From Pseudomonas moorei (GTDB taxonomy: Bacteria > Pseudomonadota > Gammaproteobacteria > Pseudomonadales > Pseudomonadaceae): a stretch of 64,000 bases of DNA. Position numbers and translations under genes: made by a program. The stretch lies in NCBI RefSeq assembly GCF_008801475.1, contig NZ_VZPP01000005.1, positions 1-64,000 on the forward strand. The letters run 5' to 3'. Shown piece after piece: positions 53,039 through 62,910 of this stretch (within the stretch, counting starts at the first letter, position 1; every line of letters begins with the position of its first letter). Under the pieces are notes generated by a model. The model was given only the letters and a program-made list of their open reading frames with translations. It ran no database searches and had not been told where the DNA came from.

Positions 53039-54102
53039 GGCGTCTGTTACTGGTTTTAGCCGGTGTGATGCTGGTGGCCTGCTCGAAAAAAGAACCACCG
53101 CCAGAGCCCGTGCGCCCGGTGCTGTCGATCAAGGTCCAGGCACTCGACGAGGAAAACCTCGGGCGCTTTGCCGGCAGCATCCAGGCCCGTTACGAAAGCA
53201 ATATCGGTTTCCGGGTGCCGGGGCGCATCGCCAGTCGCAGCGTCGATGTCGGTGCCGAAGTCGACAAGGGCAGCTTGCTCGCCACGCTCGACCCCACCGA
53301 CCAGCAGAACCAGCTGCGCACCGCCGAGGGCAATCTGGCGAGCATCCAGGCGCAGTTCATCAACGCCCAGGCCAATGCCCGGCGCCAGCAGGAATTGTTC
53401 GATCGCGGCGTGGGTTCCCAGGCGCAGCTCGATGGGGCGCAGACTGACCTGAAAACCACCCAGGCCTCCCTCGACCAGGCCAAGGCTTCGCTCAGCCAGG
53501 CCAGGGATCAGCTCAACTACGTTGAATTGCGCGCCGACCACAAGGCCGTGGTCACCGCGTGGAATGCCGAAGCCGGGCAAGTCGTCACAGCAGGTCAGCA
53601 GGTGGTGACCCTGGCGCAACCGGACATCAAGGAAGCGGTGATCGACCTGCCCGACACCCTGGTCGACCAGTTGCCCGAGGGCGTGGTGTTTCAGGTCGCC
53701 TCGCAACTCAATCCAAACATCTCCACCACCGCCACCGTGCGCGAAATCGAACCCCAGGCCGAAAGCACCACCCGCACCCGGCGTGCGCGCCTGACCCTGG
53801 CCGAAACACCGACCGCTTTTCGCCTGGGCACGGCGATCAGCGTGACCCTGAGCTCAACGATCAAGCCGCGCATTGAACTGCCCCTGAGCGCACTGCAGGA
53901 GGTCGCTGGCAAACCGCGTATCTGGGTGGTCGATGTGCAAGCGCAAACCGTGGCGCCCCGGGATGTCAGCATCATCAGTCGCTCGGACAGCACAGTGGTG
54001 GTGGCCAGTGGCGTGAAATCCGGCGAGCGGATTGTCACGGCCGGCGTGAACAGCCTCAAACCGGGGCAGAAAGTGAAAGTCGACGAGGACAGCCCGCAAT
54101 GA
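53035..54102 (+). CDS. RND efflux periplasmic adaptor 2 (TriB-like)
   Basis: The 355-residue lipoprotein (lipobox LVACS, Cys16) is a second adaptor with the lipoyl halves 'VPGRIASRSVDVGAEV' and 'LRADHKAVVTAWNAEAG', a coiled-coil hairpin and a beta-barrel. It overlaps the upstream adaptor and the downstream RND gene by 4 bp each. Having two non-identical adaptors implies both are needed for assembly. Confidence 0.87.
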   Translation: MRRLLLVLAGVMLVACSKKEPPPEPVRPVLSIKVQALDEENLGRFAGSIQARYESNIGFRVPGRIASRSVDVGAEVDKGSLLATLDPTDQQNQLRTAEGNLASIQAQFINAQANARRQQELFDRGVGSQAQLDGAQTDLKTTQASLDQAKASLSQARDQLNYVELRADHKAVVTAWNAEAGQVVTAGQQVVTLAQPDIKEAVIDLPDTLVDQLPEGVVFQVASQLNPNISTTATVREIEPQAESTTRTRRARLTLAETPTAFRLGTAISVTLSSTIKPRIELPLSALQEVAGKPRIWVVDVQAQTVAPRDVSIISRSDSTVVVASGVKSGERIVTAGVNSLKPGQKVKVDEDSPQ

Positions 54103-57100
54103 AAGGGAGTTTCAACTTATCGGAATGGGCCCTCAAGCATCAGTCGTTTGTCTGGTACTTGATGTTCGTCGCGCTGCTGATGGGCGTGTTTTCCTACATG
54201 AACCTGGGCCGCGAGGAAGACCCCTCGTTCACCATCAAAACCATGGTGATCCAGACCCGCTGGCCCGGCGCGACCCAGGAAGAAACCCTCAAGCAGGTCA
54301 CCGACCGCATCGAGAAAAAACTCGAAGAACTCGACTCGCTCGACTACGTGAAAAGCTACACCCGTCCCGGTGAGTCCACGGTCTACGTGTACTTGCGCGA
54401 CACCACCAGCGCCAAGGACATCCCGGAAATCTGGTACCAGGTGCGCAAGAAGATCAACGATATTCGCGGCTCGTTCCCTCAGGGGATTCAGGGCCCCGCG
54501 TTCAACGATGAGTTCGGTGATGTGTTCGGTTCGGTCTATGCCTTTACCGCCGACGGACTGTCGATGCGTCAGTTGCGCGATTACGTCGAACAGGCCCGCG
54601 CCGAGATCCACGATGTACCGGGGCTGGGCAAAATCGAGATGGTCGGCCAGCAGGACGAAGTCTTCTACCTGAATTTCTCGACACGCAAACTGGCGGCGCT
54701 GGGCATCGACGAGCAGCAAGTGGTGCAAAGCCTGCAAACCCAGAACGCCGTGACCCCGGCCGGGGTGATCGAGGCCGGTCCCGAGCGGATTTCCGTGCGC
54801 ACCTCCGGGCAGTTCGTTTCCGAAAAGGATCTGGCCAACGTCAACCTGCGTCTCAACGACCGCTTCTATCGCCTGGCCGACATCGCCGATATCAGCCGCG
54901 GCTACGTCGACCCGGCGTCGCCGGAGTTTCGCTACAACGGCCAACCCGCCATCGGCCTGGCCATCGCCATGCAAAAGGGCGGCAACATCCAGGTGTTCGG
55001 CAAGGCGCTGCATCAGCGCATCAATGAGCTGACCGCCGACCTGCCCGTGGGCGTCGGCGTGCACAACGTGTCCGACCAGGCGGTGGTGGTGGAAGAAGCC
55101 GTCGGCGGTTTCACCAGTGCGCTGTTCGAAGCGGTGGTGATCGTGCTGGTGGTCAGCTTCATCAGCCTGGGCGTGCGCGCCGGGCTGGTGGTGGCGTGCT
55201 CGATCCCGCTGGTGCTGGCGATGGTCTTCGTGTTCATGGAATACAGCGGCATCACCATGCAACGGATTTCCCTGGGTGCATTGATCATTGCCCTGGGCTT
55301 GCTGGTGGATGACGCGATGATCACCGTCGAGATGATGGTCTCGCGCCTGGAGTTGGGTGACACCAAGGAGCAGGCCGCCACCTTCGCCTACACCTCCACG
55401 GCCTTCCCGATGCTCACGGGGACGCTGGTGACCGTCGCCGGTTTCGTGCCGATCGGCCTGAACGCCAGTTCCGCCGGCGAATACACCTTCACCCTGTTTG
55501 CGGTGATTGCCGTGGCCATGCTGGTGTCGTGGATCGTCGCCGTGCTGTTCGCCCCGGTGATCGGCGTGCACATTCTCAGCACCAACGTGAAGCCGCATTC
55601 GGCCGAACCGGGGCGTGTCGGGCGGGCATTCAATGCTGGCCTGCTGTGGTGCATGCGCAATCGATGGTGGGCGATTGGCATCACCGTGCTGTTGTTCGGG
55701 TTGTCGGTGTTCGGCATGCGGTTCGTGCAGAACCAGTTCTTCCCGTCCTCGGATCGCCCGGAAATCCTGGTGGACTTGAACCTGCCGCAAAACGCCTCCA
55801 TCGACGAAACCCGCAAAGCGGTGGACAAGCTCGAAGCGACGCTCAAGGGCGACCCGGACATCGTGCGCTGGAGCACCTACATCGGCCAGGGTGCGATTCG
55901 TTTCTACCTGCCCCTCGACCAGCAATTGCAGAACCCCTATTACGCGCAACTGGTGATCGTCAGCAAAAACTTCGAAGCCCGCAAAGCCCTCAGCGATCGC
56001 CTGCGTGAGCGCCTGCGCAAAGACTTCGTCGGCATCGGCAGTTACGTGCAAGCGCTGGAAATGGGGCCGCCAGTCGGGCGGCCGATGCAGTATCGGGTCA
56101 GCGGCAAGGACATCGACCAGGTGCGCAAGCACGCCATCGACCTGGCCAGCGAACTGGACAAGAGCCCATACATCGGCGAGATCATTTTCGACTGGAACGA
56201 GCCCGGCAAGGTGCTGCGCATCGACATCGCCCAAGACAAGGCGCGCCAACTCGGCCTGTCGTCCCAAGACGTGGCGAACCTGATGAACAGCATTGTCAGC
56301 GGTTCGACCGTGACCCAGGTTGACGATGACATCTACCTGATCAACGTGGTCGGTCGTGCGGTGGACGCCGAACGGGGTTCGCCGGAAACCCTGCAAAACC
56401 TGCAGATCGTCACGCCGGGCGGCACCTCGATTCCGCTGCTGGCCTTTGCCACTGTGCGTTACGAACTGGAGCAGCCGCTGGTATGGCGTCGCGACCGCAG
56501 GCCGACCATCACCATCAAGGCGGCGGTCGTCGGCGATATACAGCCCACCGACCTGGTGGCCCGACTCAAACCGGACATCGACAAATTCGCCGCCGGTTTG
56601 CCGGTGGGCTATAAGGTCGCCACCGGCGGTACGGTGGAGGAGAGTGGCAAGGCCCAGGGGCCGATTGCCAAAGTGGTGCCGTTGATGTTGTTCCTGATGG
56701 CCACCTTCCTGATGATCCAGTTGCACAGCGTGCAGAAGCTGTTCCTGGTGGCCAGCGTCGCGCCGCTGGGCCTGATCGGCGTGGTGCTGGCGCTGGTGCC
56801 GACGGGAACGCCGATGGGCTTTGTGGCGATCCTTGGGATCCTGGCGCTGATCGGTATCATCATCCGCAACTCGGTGATTCTGGTGACCCAGATCGATGAG
56901 ATGGAGAGGGCAGGCCTTTCACCCTGGGATGCGGTGATGCAAGCCACCGAGCACCGGCGTCGGCCGATTCTGTTGACCGCTGCGGCGGCGAGCCTGGGGA
57001 TGATCCCGATCGCCCGGGAAGTGTTCTGGGGGCCGATGGCCTACGCGATGATCGGCGGGATCATTGTCGCAACCTTGCTGACGCTGCTGTTTCTGCCGGC

Positions 57101-57152
57101 GCTGTACGTGGCCTGGTACAAGATTCGCGAGCCACAGAAGGACGGACAGTAA
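54099..57152 (+). CDS. RND multidrug efflux permease (TriC-like)
   Basis: This 1,017-residue inner-membrane pump has the RND topology: helix 1 near residue 15, a large periplasmic loop (about 35-330), helices 2-6, a second loop and helices 8-12. The two acidic proton-relay residues are in 'LIIALGLLVDDAMITVEMMV'. It ends 'LYVAWYKIREPQKDGQ'. The substrate range cannot be read from sequence. Its length and the N-terminal 'LNLGREEDPSFTIKTMVIQT'-like opening place it with the shorter HAE-type exporters. A REP pair follows the stop. Confidence 0.9.
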   Translation: MKGSFNLSEWALKHQSFVWYLMFVALLMGVFSYMNLGREEDPSFTIKTMVIQTRWPGATQEETLKQVTDRIEKKLEELDSLDYVKSYTRPGESTVYVYLRDTTSAKDIPEIWYQVRKKINDIRGSFPQGIQGPAFNDEFGDVFGSVYAFTADGLSMRQLRDYVEQARAEIHDVPGLGKIEMVGQQDEVFYLNFSTRKLAALGIDEQQVVQSLQTQNAVTPAGVIEAGPERISVRTSGQFVSEKDLANVNLRLNDRFYRLADIADISRGYVDPASPEFRYNGQPAIGLAIAMQKGGNIQVFGKALHQRINELTADLPVGVGVHNVSDQAVVVEEAVGGFTSALFEAVVIVLVVSFISLGVRAGLVVACSIPLVLAMVFVFMEYSGITMQRISLGALIIALGLLVDDAMITVEMMVSRLELGDTKEQAATFAYTSTAFPMLTGTLVTVAGFVPIGLNASSAGEYTFTLFAVIAVAMLVSWIVAVLFAPVIGVHILSTNVKPHSAEPGRVGRAFNAGLLWCMRNRWWAIGITVLLFGLSVFGMRFVQNQFFPSSDRPEILVDLNLPQNASIDETRKAVDKLEATLKGDPDIVRWSTYIGQGAIRFYLPLDQQLQNPYYAQLVIVSKNFEARKALSDRLRERLRKDFVGIGSYVQALEMGPPVGRPMQYRVSGKDIDQVRKHAIDLASELDKSPYIGEIIFDWNEPGKVLRIDIAQDKARQLGLSSQDVANLMNSIVSGSTVTQVDDDIYLINVVGRAVDAERGSPETLQNLQIVTPGGTSIPLLAFATVRYELEQPLVWRRDRRPTITIKAAVVGDIQPTDLVARLKPDIDKFAAGLPVGYKVATGGTVEESGKAQGPIAKVVPLMLFLMATFLMIQLHSVQKLFLVASVAPLGLIGVVLALVPTGTPMGFVAILGILALIGIIIRNSVILVTQIDEMERAGLSPWDAVMQATEHRRRPILLTAAAASLGMIPIAREVFWGPMAYAMIGGIIVATLLTLLFLPALYVAWYKIREPQKDGQ

Positions 57153-57169
57153 GGCGAGCGCTTCGCGCT

Positions 57170-57254
57170 CATCGCTGGCAAGCCAGCTCCCACAGTTGAC
57201 CATGGTCTTCAGACAAACCCGGTTCCCTGTGGGAGCGAGCCTGCTCGCGATGGC
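57170..57254. repeat. Hybrid REP pair
   Basis: The left core (about 57170-57195) is the 'gctggcaagccagc' type and the right (about 57227-57254) the 'gagcctgctc' type, so the two halves belong to different REP families. A short hairpin gagcgc-ttc-gcgctc (57155-57169) precedes them. Confidence 0.8.
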
Positions 57255-57265
57255 GTCCGGATGGG

Positions 57266-57895
57266 CTACGCAGGCTTGCGCCAGACACTCGCCAACCATG
57301 GCTGTTGCTCACGCGGCAGCCCTGCGGGCCGGTAGTAATGCTCCAGCTCCACGAACCCCGCTTCGGTCAGCAACTGCTGCCACGCCTGAAGATCGTGATA
57401 GGCGCCATAGCGTGGCCCGTTCCAGCCTTCCTGATTCTCGCCACGGGGATTGGAGCTGAACAGCACGCCACCCGGTTTCAAGGTTTCGCGCAATTGCTTG
57501 AGCACCCGAGGCAATTCCTGGCGCGGGATGTGAAACAGCACGGCGTTGGCGAAGATCCCGTCAAAGCGCTCGGCCGGCAGATCGAGCTTTAAAAAGTCCT
57601 GCTGCCAGACCTCGCAACCGCTGTCCTCGCGCGCCATCTGGGCGAATTTTTCTGATCCGTCGAGGCCGACCGCCTTGTGCCCCAGGCGCGTGAACGTCTG
57701 CAAATCACGACCCGGCCCACAACCAAAATCGAGAATGTCGAACGGCGCCTCGCCCTGGATATGGCGCAGCAGGGCATCGATGTTCTGGCTGACATCGTGA
57801 TCGCGGGTGCCTTCACGAAAACCTTCGGCCACCGAGTTGTAATGGGCCAGGGTGGTGGCGGTGATTTGCTGGAGATCGTCGGGGGTCTGTTTCAT
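57266..57895 (-). CDS. Class I SAM-dependent methyltransferase
   Basis: The 209-residue enzyme has the methyltransferase motif I 'ILDFGCGPGRDLQTFTRLGH', the acidic residue in 'VGLDGSEKF', 'DFLKLDLPAERFDGIFANAV' and 'LKPGGVLFSSNPRGENQEGW'. The substrate is unknown. The ATG at 57895 is preferred over a TTG at 57913. It is monocistronic, convergent with the RND operon, with REP pairs on both sides. Confidence 0.86.
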   Translation of the reverse strand: MKQTPDDLQQITATTLAHYNSVAEGFREGTRDHDVSQNIDALLRHIQGEAPFDILDFGCGPGRDLQTFTRLGHKAVGLDGSEKFAQMAREDSGCEVWQQDFLKLDLPAERFDGIFANAVLFHIPRQELPRVLKQLRETLKPGGVLFSSNPRGENQEGWNGPRYGAYHDLQAWQQLLTEAGFVELEHYYRPAGLPREQQPWLASVWRKPA

Positions 57896-57960
57896 GGTGG
57901 GCTGCGCAGGCAATTGGAATGGGTCGAATATACGCCATCAGGTAGGGGGCTGCTGTGCAG

Positions 57961-58029
57961 CCCATCGCGAGCAGGCTCGCACACATTGGGTGGCGTTTCC
58001 CTGTGTGAGCGAGCCTGCTCGCGATGGCG
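57961..58029. repeat. REP pair (REPIN), short spacer
   Basis: Inverted cores at about 57961-57985 and 58003-58029, with only 17 bp between them, so it forms one compact hairpin. Confidence 0.82.
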
Positions 58030-58040
58030 GTTTTAATGGC

Positions 58041-58397
58041 TCAACCGTGTTTCATCCCCAAGCACTCAATCGATCGATCAACCATCGCCTTGGCGATCTC
58101 CAGCAAATGCCAGACCGAGAACACCATGGCCCGGTCGGCGCCCTTGAGGTGGTCGCCGCACTGATAGGCGGTCACCGAGGCACAGCGCAGCAGATCGGCG
58201 ATGTAGAGCTGGGTGTCTTCGAAGCTCACGTCTTTGCTGACGTTGTAGAAACGCAGTTCGTCGGGCGGTGAGGGTTGATCGCCGGTGAGGTAGAAATCGA
58301 TGGCGCGGTAGAGCGCCGAGCGATCTCTGAGCAGGTCGTCGGTGATGTCTTCGTTGGAGGGTGTTTCGGGGGGTGGATCGGGAACGGATCTGTCCAT
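58041..58397 (-). CDS. Small DUF6124/DUF3077-like protein
   Basis: The 118-residue soluble protein resembles the small Pseudomonas DUF6124/DUF3077 group: a Pro/acidic N-terminus, then 'YRAIDFYLTGD', 'QLYIADLLRCASVTAYQCGD' and a helical end 'HLLEIAKAMVDRSIECLG'. Their function is unknown and they occur singly in many Pseudomonas genomes. The ATG start lies upstream of the Pro-rich leader. Confidence 0.68.
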   Translation of the reverse strand: MDRSVPDPPPETPSNEDITDDLLRDRSALYRAIDFYLTGDQPSPPDELRFYNVSKDVSFEDTQLYIADLLRCASVTAYQCGDHLKGADRAMVFSVWHLLEIAKAMVDRSIECLGMKHG

Positions 58398-58751
58398 GAG
58401 TGTTGCTCCTATTGCTTCATGGGAGCCGTCACTTCTCGCCTACTAAACGATTGGGTGGCGGCTGTACGCAGGTTAGTAGGCCGGTCAATAGGAAAACCGT
58501 GCATCCGAAGATGCCCCGCGCACAGCCACCATATTCTGCATGCGGCAAAAAGTGCCGAACATGAGCATGGAATTGCTATGCGCCTATTGTTCCGGGCTAC
58601 TAAACCCGGTCACTGATGAGCAGTGACGGGCCGAGACTAGTCACCCAAATTGGCAGGCGCAAGCGAGCGAAATAATCTAGGAAATGTCCTGCAAAGGAAA
58701 GGGAACAGGGCTGTAGGAGACCTATTTTTCCTGTAGGAAAAATCCGCTTTT
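58398..58751. other. Non-coding stretch with hairpin
   Basis: No gene with a credible start is seen. At about 58604-58630 the inverted repeat gtcactg-atgag-cagtgac sits inside partly matched ccc/ggg flanks and could end the DUF-protein transcript or be an operator. Short repeats of 'tgtagga' occur just before the REP pair at 58752. Confidence 0.35.
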
Positions 58752-58851
58752 TGTAGGAGCGAGCCTGCTCGCGATGGACGCAAGAGCGCCGCGTTCATCC
58801 AGGCAGCCCTCGTTATCGTTGACGTCCATCGCGAGCGGGCTCGCTCCCACA
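58752..58851. repeat. REP pair (REPIN) with conserved loop
   Basis: Inverted cores at about 58752-58777 and 58825-58851, with the same internal spacer family as 38371-38468 ('gcgccgcgttcatccaggca'). It lies between the metNIQ operon end and the DUF protein. Confidence 0.86.
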
Positions 58852-58861
58852 AAGGGCCCCC

Positions 58862-59506
58862 TTAGCGTTTGTTAAGACCCCGCGCCAAGCGATCCCCGCC
58901 CAGCTGAATCACCGCCACCAACGCCACCAGCAACACGATCACCGTGAGCATGATCTGGCTGTCAAAGCGCTGATACCCGTATCGATAGGCGATGTCCCCC
59001 AACCCGCCCGCGCCAATCGCCCCGGCCATGGCCGAGGAGTTGATCATGGTCACCAGGGTAATGGTGAAACCCCCGACGATGCCGGGCAGCGCCTCAGGCA
59101 ACAGCACATGCCAAACGATGTGCCCGCGCCGGCAGCCCATGGCTTGCGCCGCTTCGATCAAGCCGTGATCGACCTCGCGCAAACTGACTTCGGCGATGCG
59201 CGCAAAGAACGGCGTCGCGGCGATGGTCAGCGGCACCACGGCCGCCCAGACGCCGTAGGTGGTGCCGACGATCAAGCGGGTGAACGGGATGAGCGCGACC
59301 ATCAGAATCAGGAACGGAATCGAGCGAAACAGGTTCACGAACGCGCCCAGCGCGCGGTTGATGGTCGGTGCCTCGTAGATGCCGCCCTTGGAGCTGGTGA
59401 CCAGGATCACCGCCAGCGGAATCCCCGCCAACAGTGCGATCAAGGACGACACGCCGACCATCAAGAACGTGTCGATGAAGCCTTGCAGCAATCGATCAAA
59501 CCACAT
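58862..59506 (-). CDS. metI: Methionine-type ABC importer permease MetI
   Basis: The 214-residue permease has five or six helices and the typical MetI run '[20 protein letters not shown]', the EAA-type loop '[20 protein letters not shown]' and '[20 protein letters not shown]'. The start at 59506 overlaps the end of metN by 11 bp. It is the third gene of a metQ-metN-metI operon on the minus strand. Confidence 0.9.
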   Translation of the reverse strand: MWFDRLLQGFIDTFLMVGVSSLIALLAGIPLAVILVTSSKGGIYEAPTINRALGAFVNLFRSIPFLILMVALIPFTRLIVGTTYGVWAAVVPLTIAATPFFARIAEVSLREVDHGLIEAAQAMGCRRGHIVWHVLLPEALPGIVGGFTITLVTMINSSAMAGAIGAGGLGDIAYRYGYQRFDSQIMLTVIVLLVALVAVIQLGGDRLARGLNKR

Positions 59507-60617
59507 AGCCCAATACCTCGACCTGTTGCGCCCATTGGCTGGCACGTTGGCGCAGTGCTTCGGCGCCCAGGGGCGAGCCGGTCACGGCCAGCAGCAGTTG
59601 CCCGAGGGCGTGGCCCTGAATCCGTTCCACGCCACCCTGTAACAAACGCACGCGACCGCCGAGGGCACCGAACAGGGCGGCGATGTCCGGTTCGTCCTGG
59701 GCCGAGCCGGTGAATTGCAGGCGCAGAACGACGGCGTCATCCGAAGTCTGCGGCTGCGCTTGCAAGCGACTTTGCAGTTCTGTCGGCAGCGCATGTTGCA
59801 GCGGCGCGAGCAACGTTTTGCTGACCTCATGCTGCGGGTTGCCGAACACTTCCCACACCGGCCCCTGCTCAACGATGCGCCCGTGTTCAAGCACGACCAC
59901 GCGATCACAGATCTCGCGGATCACCGCCATTTCGTGGGTGATCAAAATGATGGTCAGGCCCAGGCGCTGATTGATCTCGCGCAGCAGGCCGAGGATCGAT
60001 TGGGTGGTCTCCGGGTCGAGCGCCGAGGTGGCTTCGTCGCACAGCAGAATGGCCGGGTCGTGGACCAGGGCGCGGGCGATGCCGATGCGCTGCTTCTGGC
60101 CGCCGGACAGCTGCGCCGGGTACGCCTTGTGTTTGGCTTGCAGGCCCACCAGTTCCAGCAGTTCGCGGACCTTTTGATCGCGTTTTTCCTTGGGCACCCC
60201 GGCGACTTTCAGCGGCAGTTCGACGTTCTGCCAAACGGTCTTGGCCGACATCAGGTTGAAGTGCTGGAAGATCATGCCAATGCGCCGACGCAGGGCCACC
60301 AGGCGCTCTTCATCGAACTCGCCGATGTCCACTTGATCGATCAACACACGCCCCGACGTCGGGTGCTCAAGGCGGTTGATGGTACGGATCAGCGACGACT
60401 TGCCGGCGCCGCTGCGGCCGATGATGCCGAACACTTCACCACGCTGGATCGCCAGGTCGATGCCTTGCAGGGCGGCCACCGGGCCTTGCTTGCCGTCGTA
60501 GGTTTTGCCCAGGCCGACAAAGCGCACGTGGGCGCGATTGAGCTCCGGGTGCAGCTCGGTCTGTTGTGCATGGCGGGGCTCTGGAATCTCCAGTCGCCGT
60601 TGGGTCGCGGCCGTCAT
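59496..60617 (-). CDS. metN: Methionine-type ABC importer ATPase MetN
   Basis: This 373-residue ATPase has Walker [10 protein letters not shown], signature LSGGQKQR, Walker [17 protein letters not shown], and the switch His in '[20 protein letters not shown]'. The C-terminal NIL/ACT-like domain (about 290-373) is where methionine regulates MetN. It ends inside the start of metI (11-bp overlap). The ATG at 60617 has a gggagagc Shine-Dalgarno, and metQ ends only 2 bp before this start. The length is close to typical MetN, with a 30-residue N-terminal extension. Confidence 0.92.
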   Translation of the reverse strand: MTAATQRRLEIPEPRHAQQTELHPELNRAHVRFVGLGKTYDGKQGPVAALQGIDLAIQRGEVFGIIGRSGAGKSSLIRTINRLEHPTSGRVLIDQVDIGEFDEERLVALRRRIGMIFQHFNLMSAKTVWQNVELPLKVAGVPKEKRDQKVRELLELVGLQAKHKAYPAQLSGGQKQRIGIARALVHDPAILLCDEATSALDPETTQSILGLLREINQRLGLTIILITHEMAVIREICDRVVVLEHGRIVEQGPVWEVFGNPQHEVSKTLLAPLQHALPTELQSRLQAQPQTSDDAVVLRLQFTGSAQDEPDIAALFGALGGRVRLLQGGVERIQGHALGQLLLAVTGSPLGAEALRQRASQWAQQVEVLGYVV

Positions 60618-60619
60618 GC

Positions 60620-61429
60620 TCAGCTCTCCCAACCGGCTTGATAGAGCTTGCCGTGGGCTTTATCCAGGGCAGCGCGCACGGCGGGCGAGTGCTGGTAGAT
60701 ATCGACGAACTTGATCAGGCGCGGGTCGGTTTTGCTTTTGGGCTGGATCACGAACTGGATCACGTATTCCTTGTGATCGAGGCCGTCGAACAGCAGGGCG
60801 GAGCCGGCATCGAAGGTCTTCGACAGGCGAATGTAGGCCGGGTAACCCTGGACCAGATCGGCGTCGTCATAGGCACGCACCAGCTGCACGGCTTCGACTT
60901 GAAGAATCCTGATTTTCTTCGGGTTGGCGATGATGTCTTCTTCGGTGGCCTTGTAGCCGACGCCTGGCTTGAGGGTGATCAAGCCGGCCTTGGCCAGCAG
61001 CTGCAAGCCACGACCGCTGTTGATCGGGTCGTTGGCGATGGCCACGCTGGCGCCTTCTGGCAGTTCATCGAAGCTTTTGTATTTTTTCGAGTAGAGGCCG
61101 ACGTTGTTGATGATCCCCGGCGCGAACGGCACCAGGTCAAAACCGGAGGCGGCCTTGGCGTTTTCCAGGAACGGGATGTGCTGGAAGTAGTTCACGTCGA
61201 TGTCGCCGGCCGCGAGGCTGACGTTGGGGGCGATCCAGTCGGTGAACTCCACCAGCTCGACTTTCAGGCCTTGTTTGCCGGCTTCTTCGACCGCCGCTTC
61301 CAGGGGAATGGCGAAGGCGGCGGTGGTGCCGATTTTCAACGGTGCGTCGGCGGCGAACACCGCAGAGCTGAACAGGCCGAGGGCCAGGGCCAGTGCTTTG
61401 ACTGGGTTAGAGAGGTGGTTTTTGGTCAT
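60620..61429 (-). CDS. metQ: MetQ-type substrate-binding protein
   Basis: The 269-residue secreted binding protein has a signal peptide (about 1-26, ending 'AVFA') and MetQ marks '[20 protein letters not shown]', '[20 protein letters not shown]' and '[20 protein letters not shown]'. It lacks a lipobox Cys. The neighbouring FMN monooxygenase and SfnB-like genes suggest a sulfur-containing ligand other than, or besides, methionine. It is the first gene of its operon; a REP pair separates it from the monooxygenase gene upstream. Confidence 0.88.
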   Translation of the reverse strand: MTKNHLSNPVKALALALGLFSSAVFAADAPLKIGTTAAFAIPLEAAVEEAGKQGLKVELVEFTDWIAPNVSLAAGDIDVNYFQHIPFLENAKAASGFDLVPFAPGIINNVGLYSKKYKSFDELPEGASVAIANDPINSGRGLQLLAKAGLITLKPGVGYKATEEDIIANPKKIRILQVEAVQLVRAYDDADLVQGYPAYIRLSKTFDAGSALLFDGLDHKEYVIQFVIQPKSKTDPRLIKFVDIYQHSPAVRAALDKAHGKLYQAGWES

Positions 61430-61478
61430 GTTGGTTTTTTCCAGTCAGTGCATGAATTTTGGGTGTTTATCAGGGCCT

Positions 61479-61555
61479 CATCGCTGGCAAGCCAGCTCCC
61501 ACAGTGGGTCTGTGGTGTTCACAAAACCTTGTAGGAGCTGGCTTGCCAGCGAAGC
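61479..61555. repeat. REP pair, 'gctggcaagccagc' type
   Basis: Inverted cores at about 61479-61504 and 61530-61555 lie just after the monooxygenase stop and before metQ, both on the minus strand. They may dampen readthrough into metQNI. Confidence 0.83.
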
Positions 61556-61557
61556 TT

Positions 61558-62910
61558 TTAGCGTCGGTAGGCTGAGCCCGTATGTTTCTCAGGCAAATAC
61601 GCCTCACCGTGAAACAGCTTTTCGCGCAGGCTGCCGTTGTCGTAGGCGGTCTTGTACGAGCCTCGCCGTTGCAGCTCGGGGATCACCAGATCGATGAAGT
61701 CCACATAGCTTTCCGGCGTGACGATCCGCGTCAGGTTGAAGCCGTCCAGCCCGGTTTCGGCGATCCACGATTCCAGCTCATCCGCCACTTGCTGCGGTGA
61801 ACCGACCAGGGTGATGTAGCGTCCGCCCAGGGCGTGTTGTTCGAGCAATTTGCGTCGGGTCCAGTCGTTGTTTTGCAGGTTTTTAGTGGCCGACTGGATC
61901 GCGTTGCTTTTCACGTACTGGATCGGTTCGTCGATGGCGTACTCGGAAAAATCGATGCCGGTGGACGCGGAAAAATGCGCCACGCCGGCTTCGGTGCTGG
62001 CGCAGCTCAGGTACTCGGCGTGCTTCTTCCAGGCCAGTTCTTCGGTTTCGCCGACGATCACGTTCAGCCCCATGAACACCTTGATGTCTTCAGGGTTGCG
62101 CCCGGCTTCGACGGCGCTGGCGCGGACCTTGTCCACCTGCACTTTGGTCGACGGTTTGTTCTGGCCGCTGATGAACACGCATTCGGCATGGCGCCCGGCG
62201 AACAGCAAGCCGCGATCGGAGCTGCCGGCCTGGAACAGCACCGGCGTGCGTTGCGGCGACGGCTCGCAGAGGTGATACCCCTCGACCTGATAGAACTCGC
62301 CCTTGTGCTCGACCTTGTGCACTTTGTCGGGCTGCGCATAGATCCGTTGTTGCGGATCGTTGAGTACGGCCCCGTTTTCCCAGCTGCCTTCCCAGAGTTT
62401 GTAGAGCACCTCCAGGTATTCGTCGGCCTGGTCGTAGCGGCGGTCATGCTCGACCTGTTCGCTCAGGCCCATGGCCTTGGCGGCGCTGTCGAGGTAGCCG
62501 GTGACGATGTTCCAGCCCACCCGGCCACGGCTCAGGTGATCCAGGGTCGACATGCGCCGGGCGAACAGGTACGGCGGTTCGTAGGTGAGGTTGGCGGTGA
62601 GGCCGAAGCCGAGGTTTCTGGTCACGGCGGCCATGGCCGAGACCAGCAGCAGCGGGTCGTTGACCGGCAGCTGGATCGACTCTTTCAGCGGTACGTCCAC
62701 GGACTGCTGGTAGACGTCGTAGACGCCGACTATGTCGGCGATGAACAAGCCGTCGAACAGCCCGCGTTCCAGCAACTGCGCCAGTTCGGTCCAGTATTCG
62801 ATGGTTTTGTATTGGGTCGAGGTGTCCCGGGGATGGGTCCACAAACCATGGTTGATGTGCCCGATGCAGTTCATGTTGAACGCGTTGAGCAGGATCTTTT
62901 TCCTGGCCAT
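61558..62910 (-). CDS. NtaA/SnaA/DszA-family FMN-dependent monooxygenase
   Basis: The 450-residue flavin monooxygenase uses FMNH2 from a separate reductase to oxidise organosulfur or related compounds. Marks are 'NCIGHINHGLWTHPRDTSTQ', 'ELAQLLERGLFDGLFIADIV', 'MSTLDHLSRGRVGWNIVTGY' and 'RTPVLFQAGSSDRGLLFAGR'. This is the DszA/NtaA branch of the luciferase-like family. Its start (62910) overlaps the stop of the SfnB-like gene, so the two are translationally coupled. Substrates might be alkyl sulfones or other sulfur compounds. Confidence 0.9.
   Translation of the reverse strand: MARKKILLNAFNMNCIGHINHGLWTHPRDTSTQYKTIEYWTELAQLLERGLFDGLFIADIVGVYDVYQQSVDVPLKESIQLPVNDPLLLVSAMAAVTRNLGFGLTANLTYEPPYLFARRMSTLDHLSRGRVGWNIVTGYLDSAAKAMGLSEQVEHDRRYDQADEYLEVLYKLWEGSWENGAVLNDPQQRIYAQPDKVHKVEHKGEFYQVEGYHLCEPSPQRTPVLFQAGSSDRGLLFAGRHAECVFISGQNKPSTKVQVDKVRASAVEAGRNPEDIKVFMGLNVIVGETEELAWKKHAEYLSCASTEAGVAHFSASTGIDFSEYAIDEPIQYVKSNAIQSATKNLQNNDWTRRKLLEQHALGGRYITLVGSPQQVADELESWIAETGLDGFNLTRIVTPESYVDFIDLVIPELQRRGSYKTAYDNGSLREKLFHGEAYLPEKHTGSAYRR

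Noticed and set aside
54117..56726. 869-residue minus-strand open frame inside the RND gene
   Set aside because: It lies wholly antisense to a well-conserved RND permease; its His/Gln-rich composition is typical of shadow frames in GC-rich DNA.
59108..60641. Plus-strand frames of 201-308 residues over metI and metN
   Set aside because: They are antisense to MetI and MetN, whose ABC motifs are complete.
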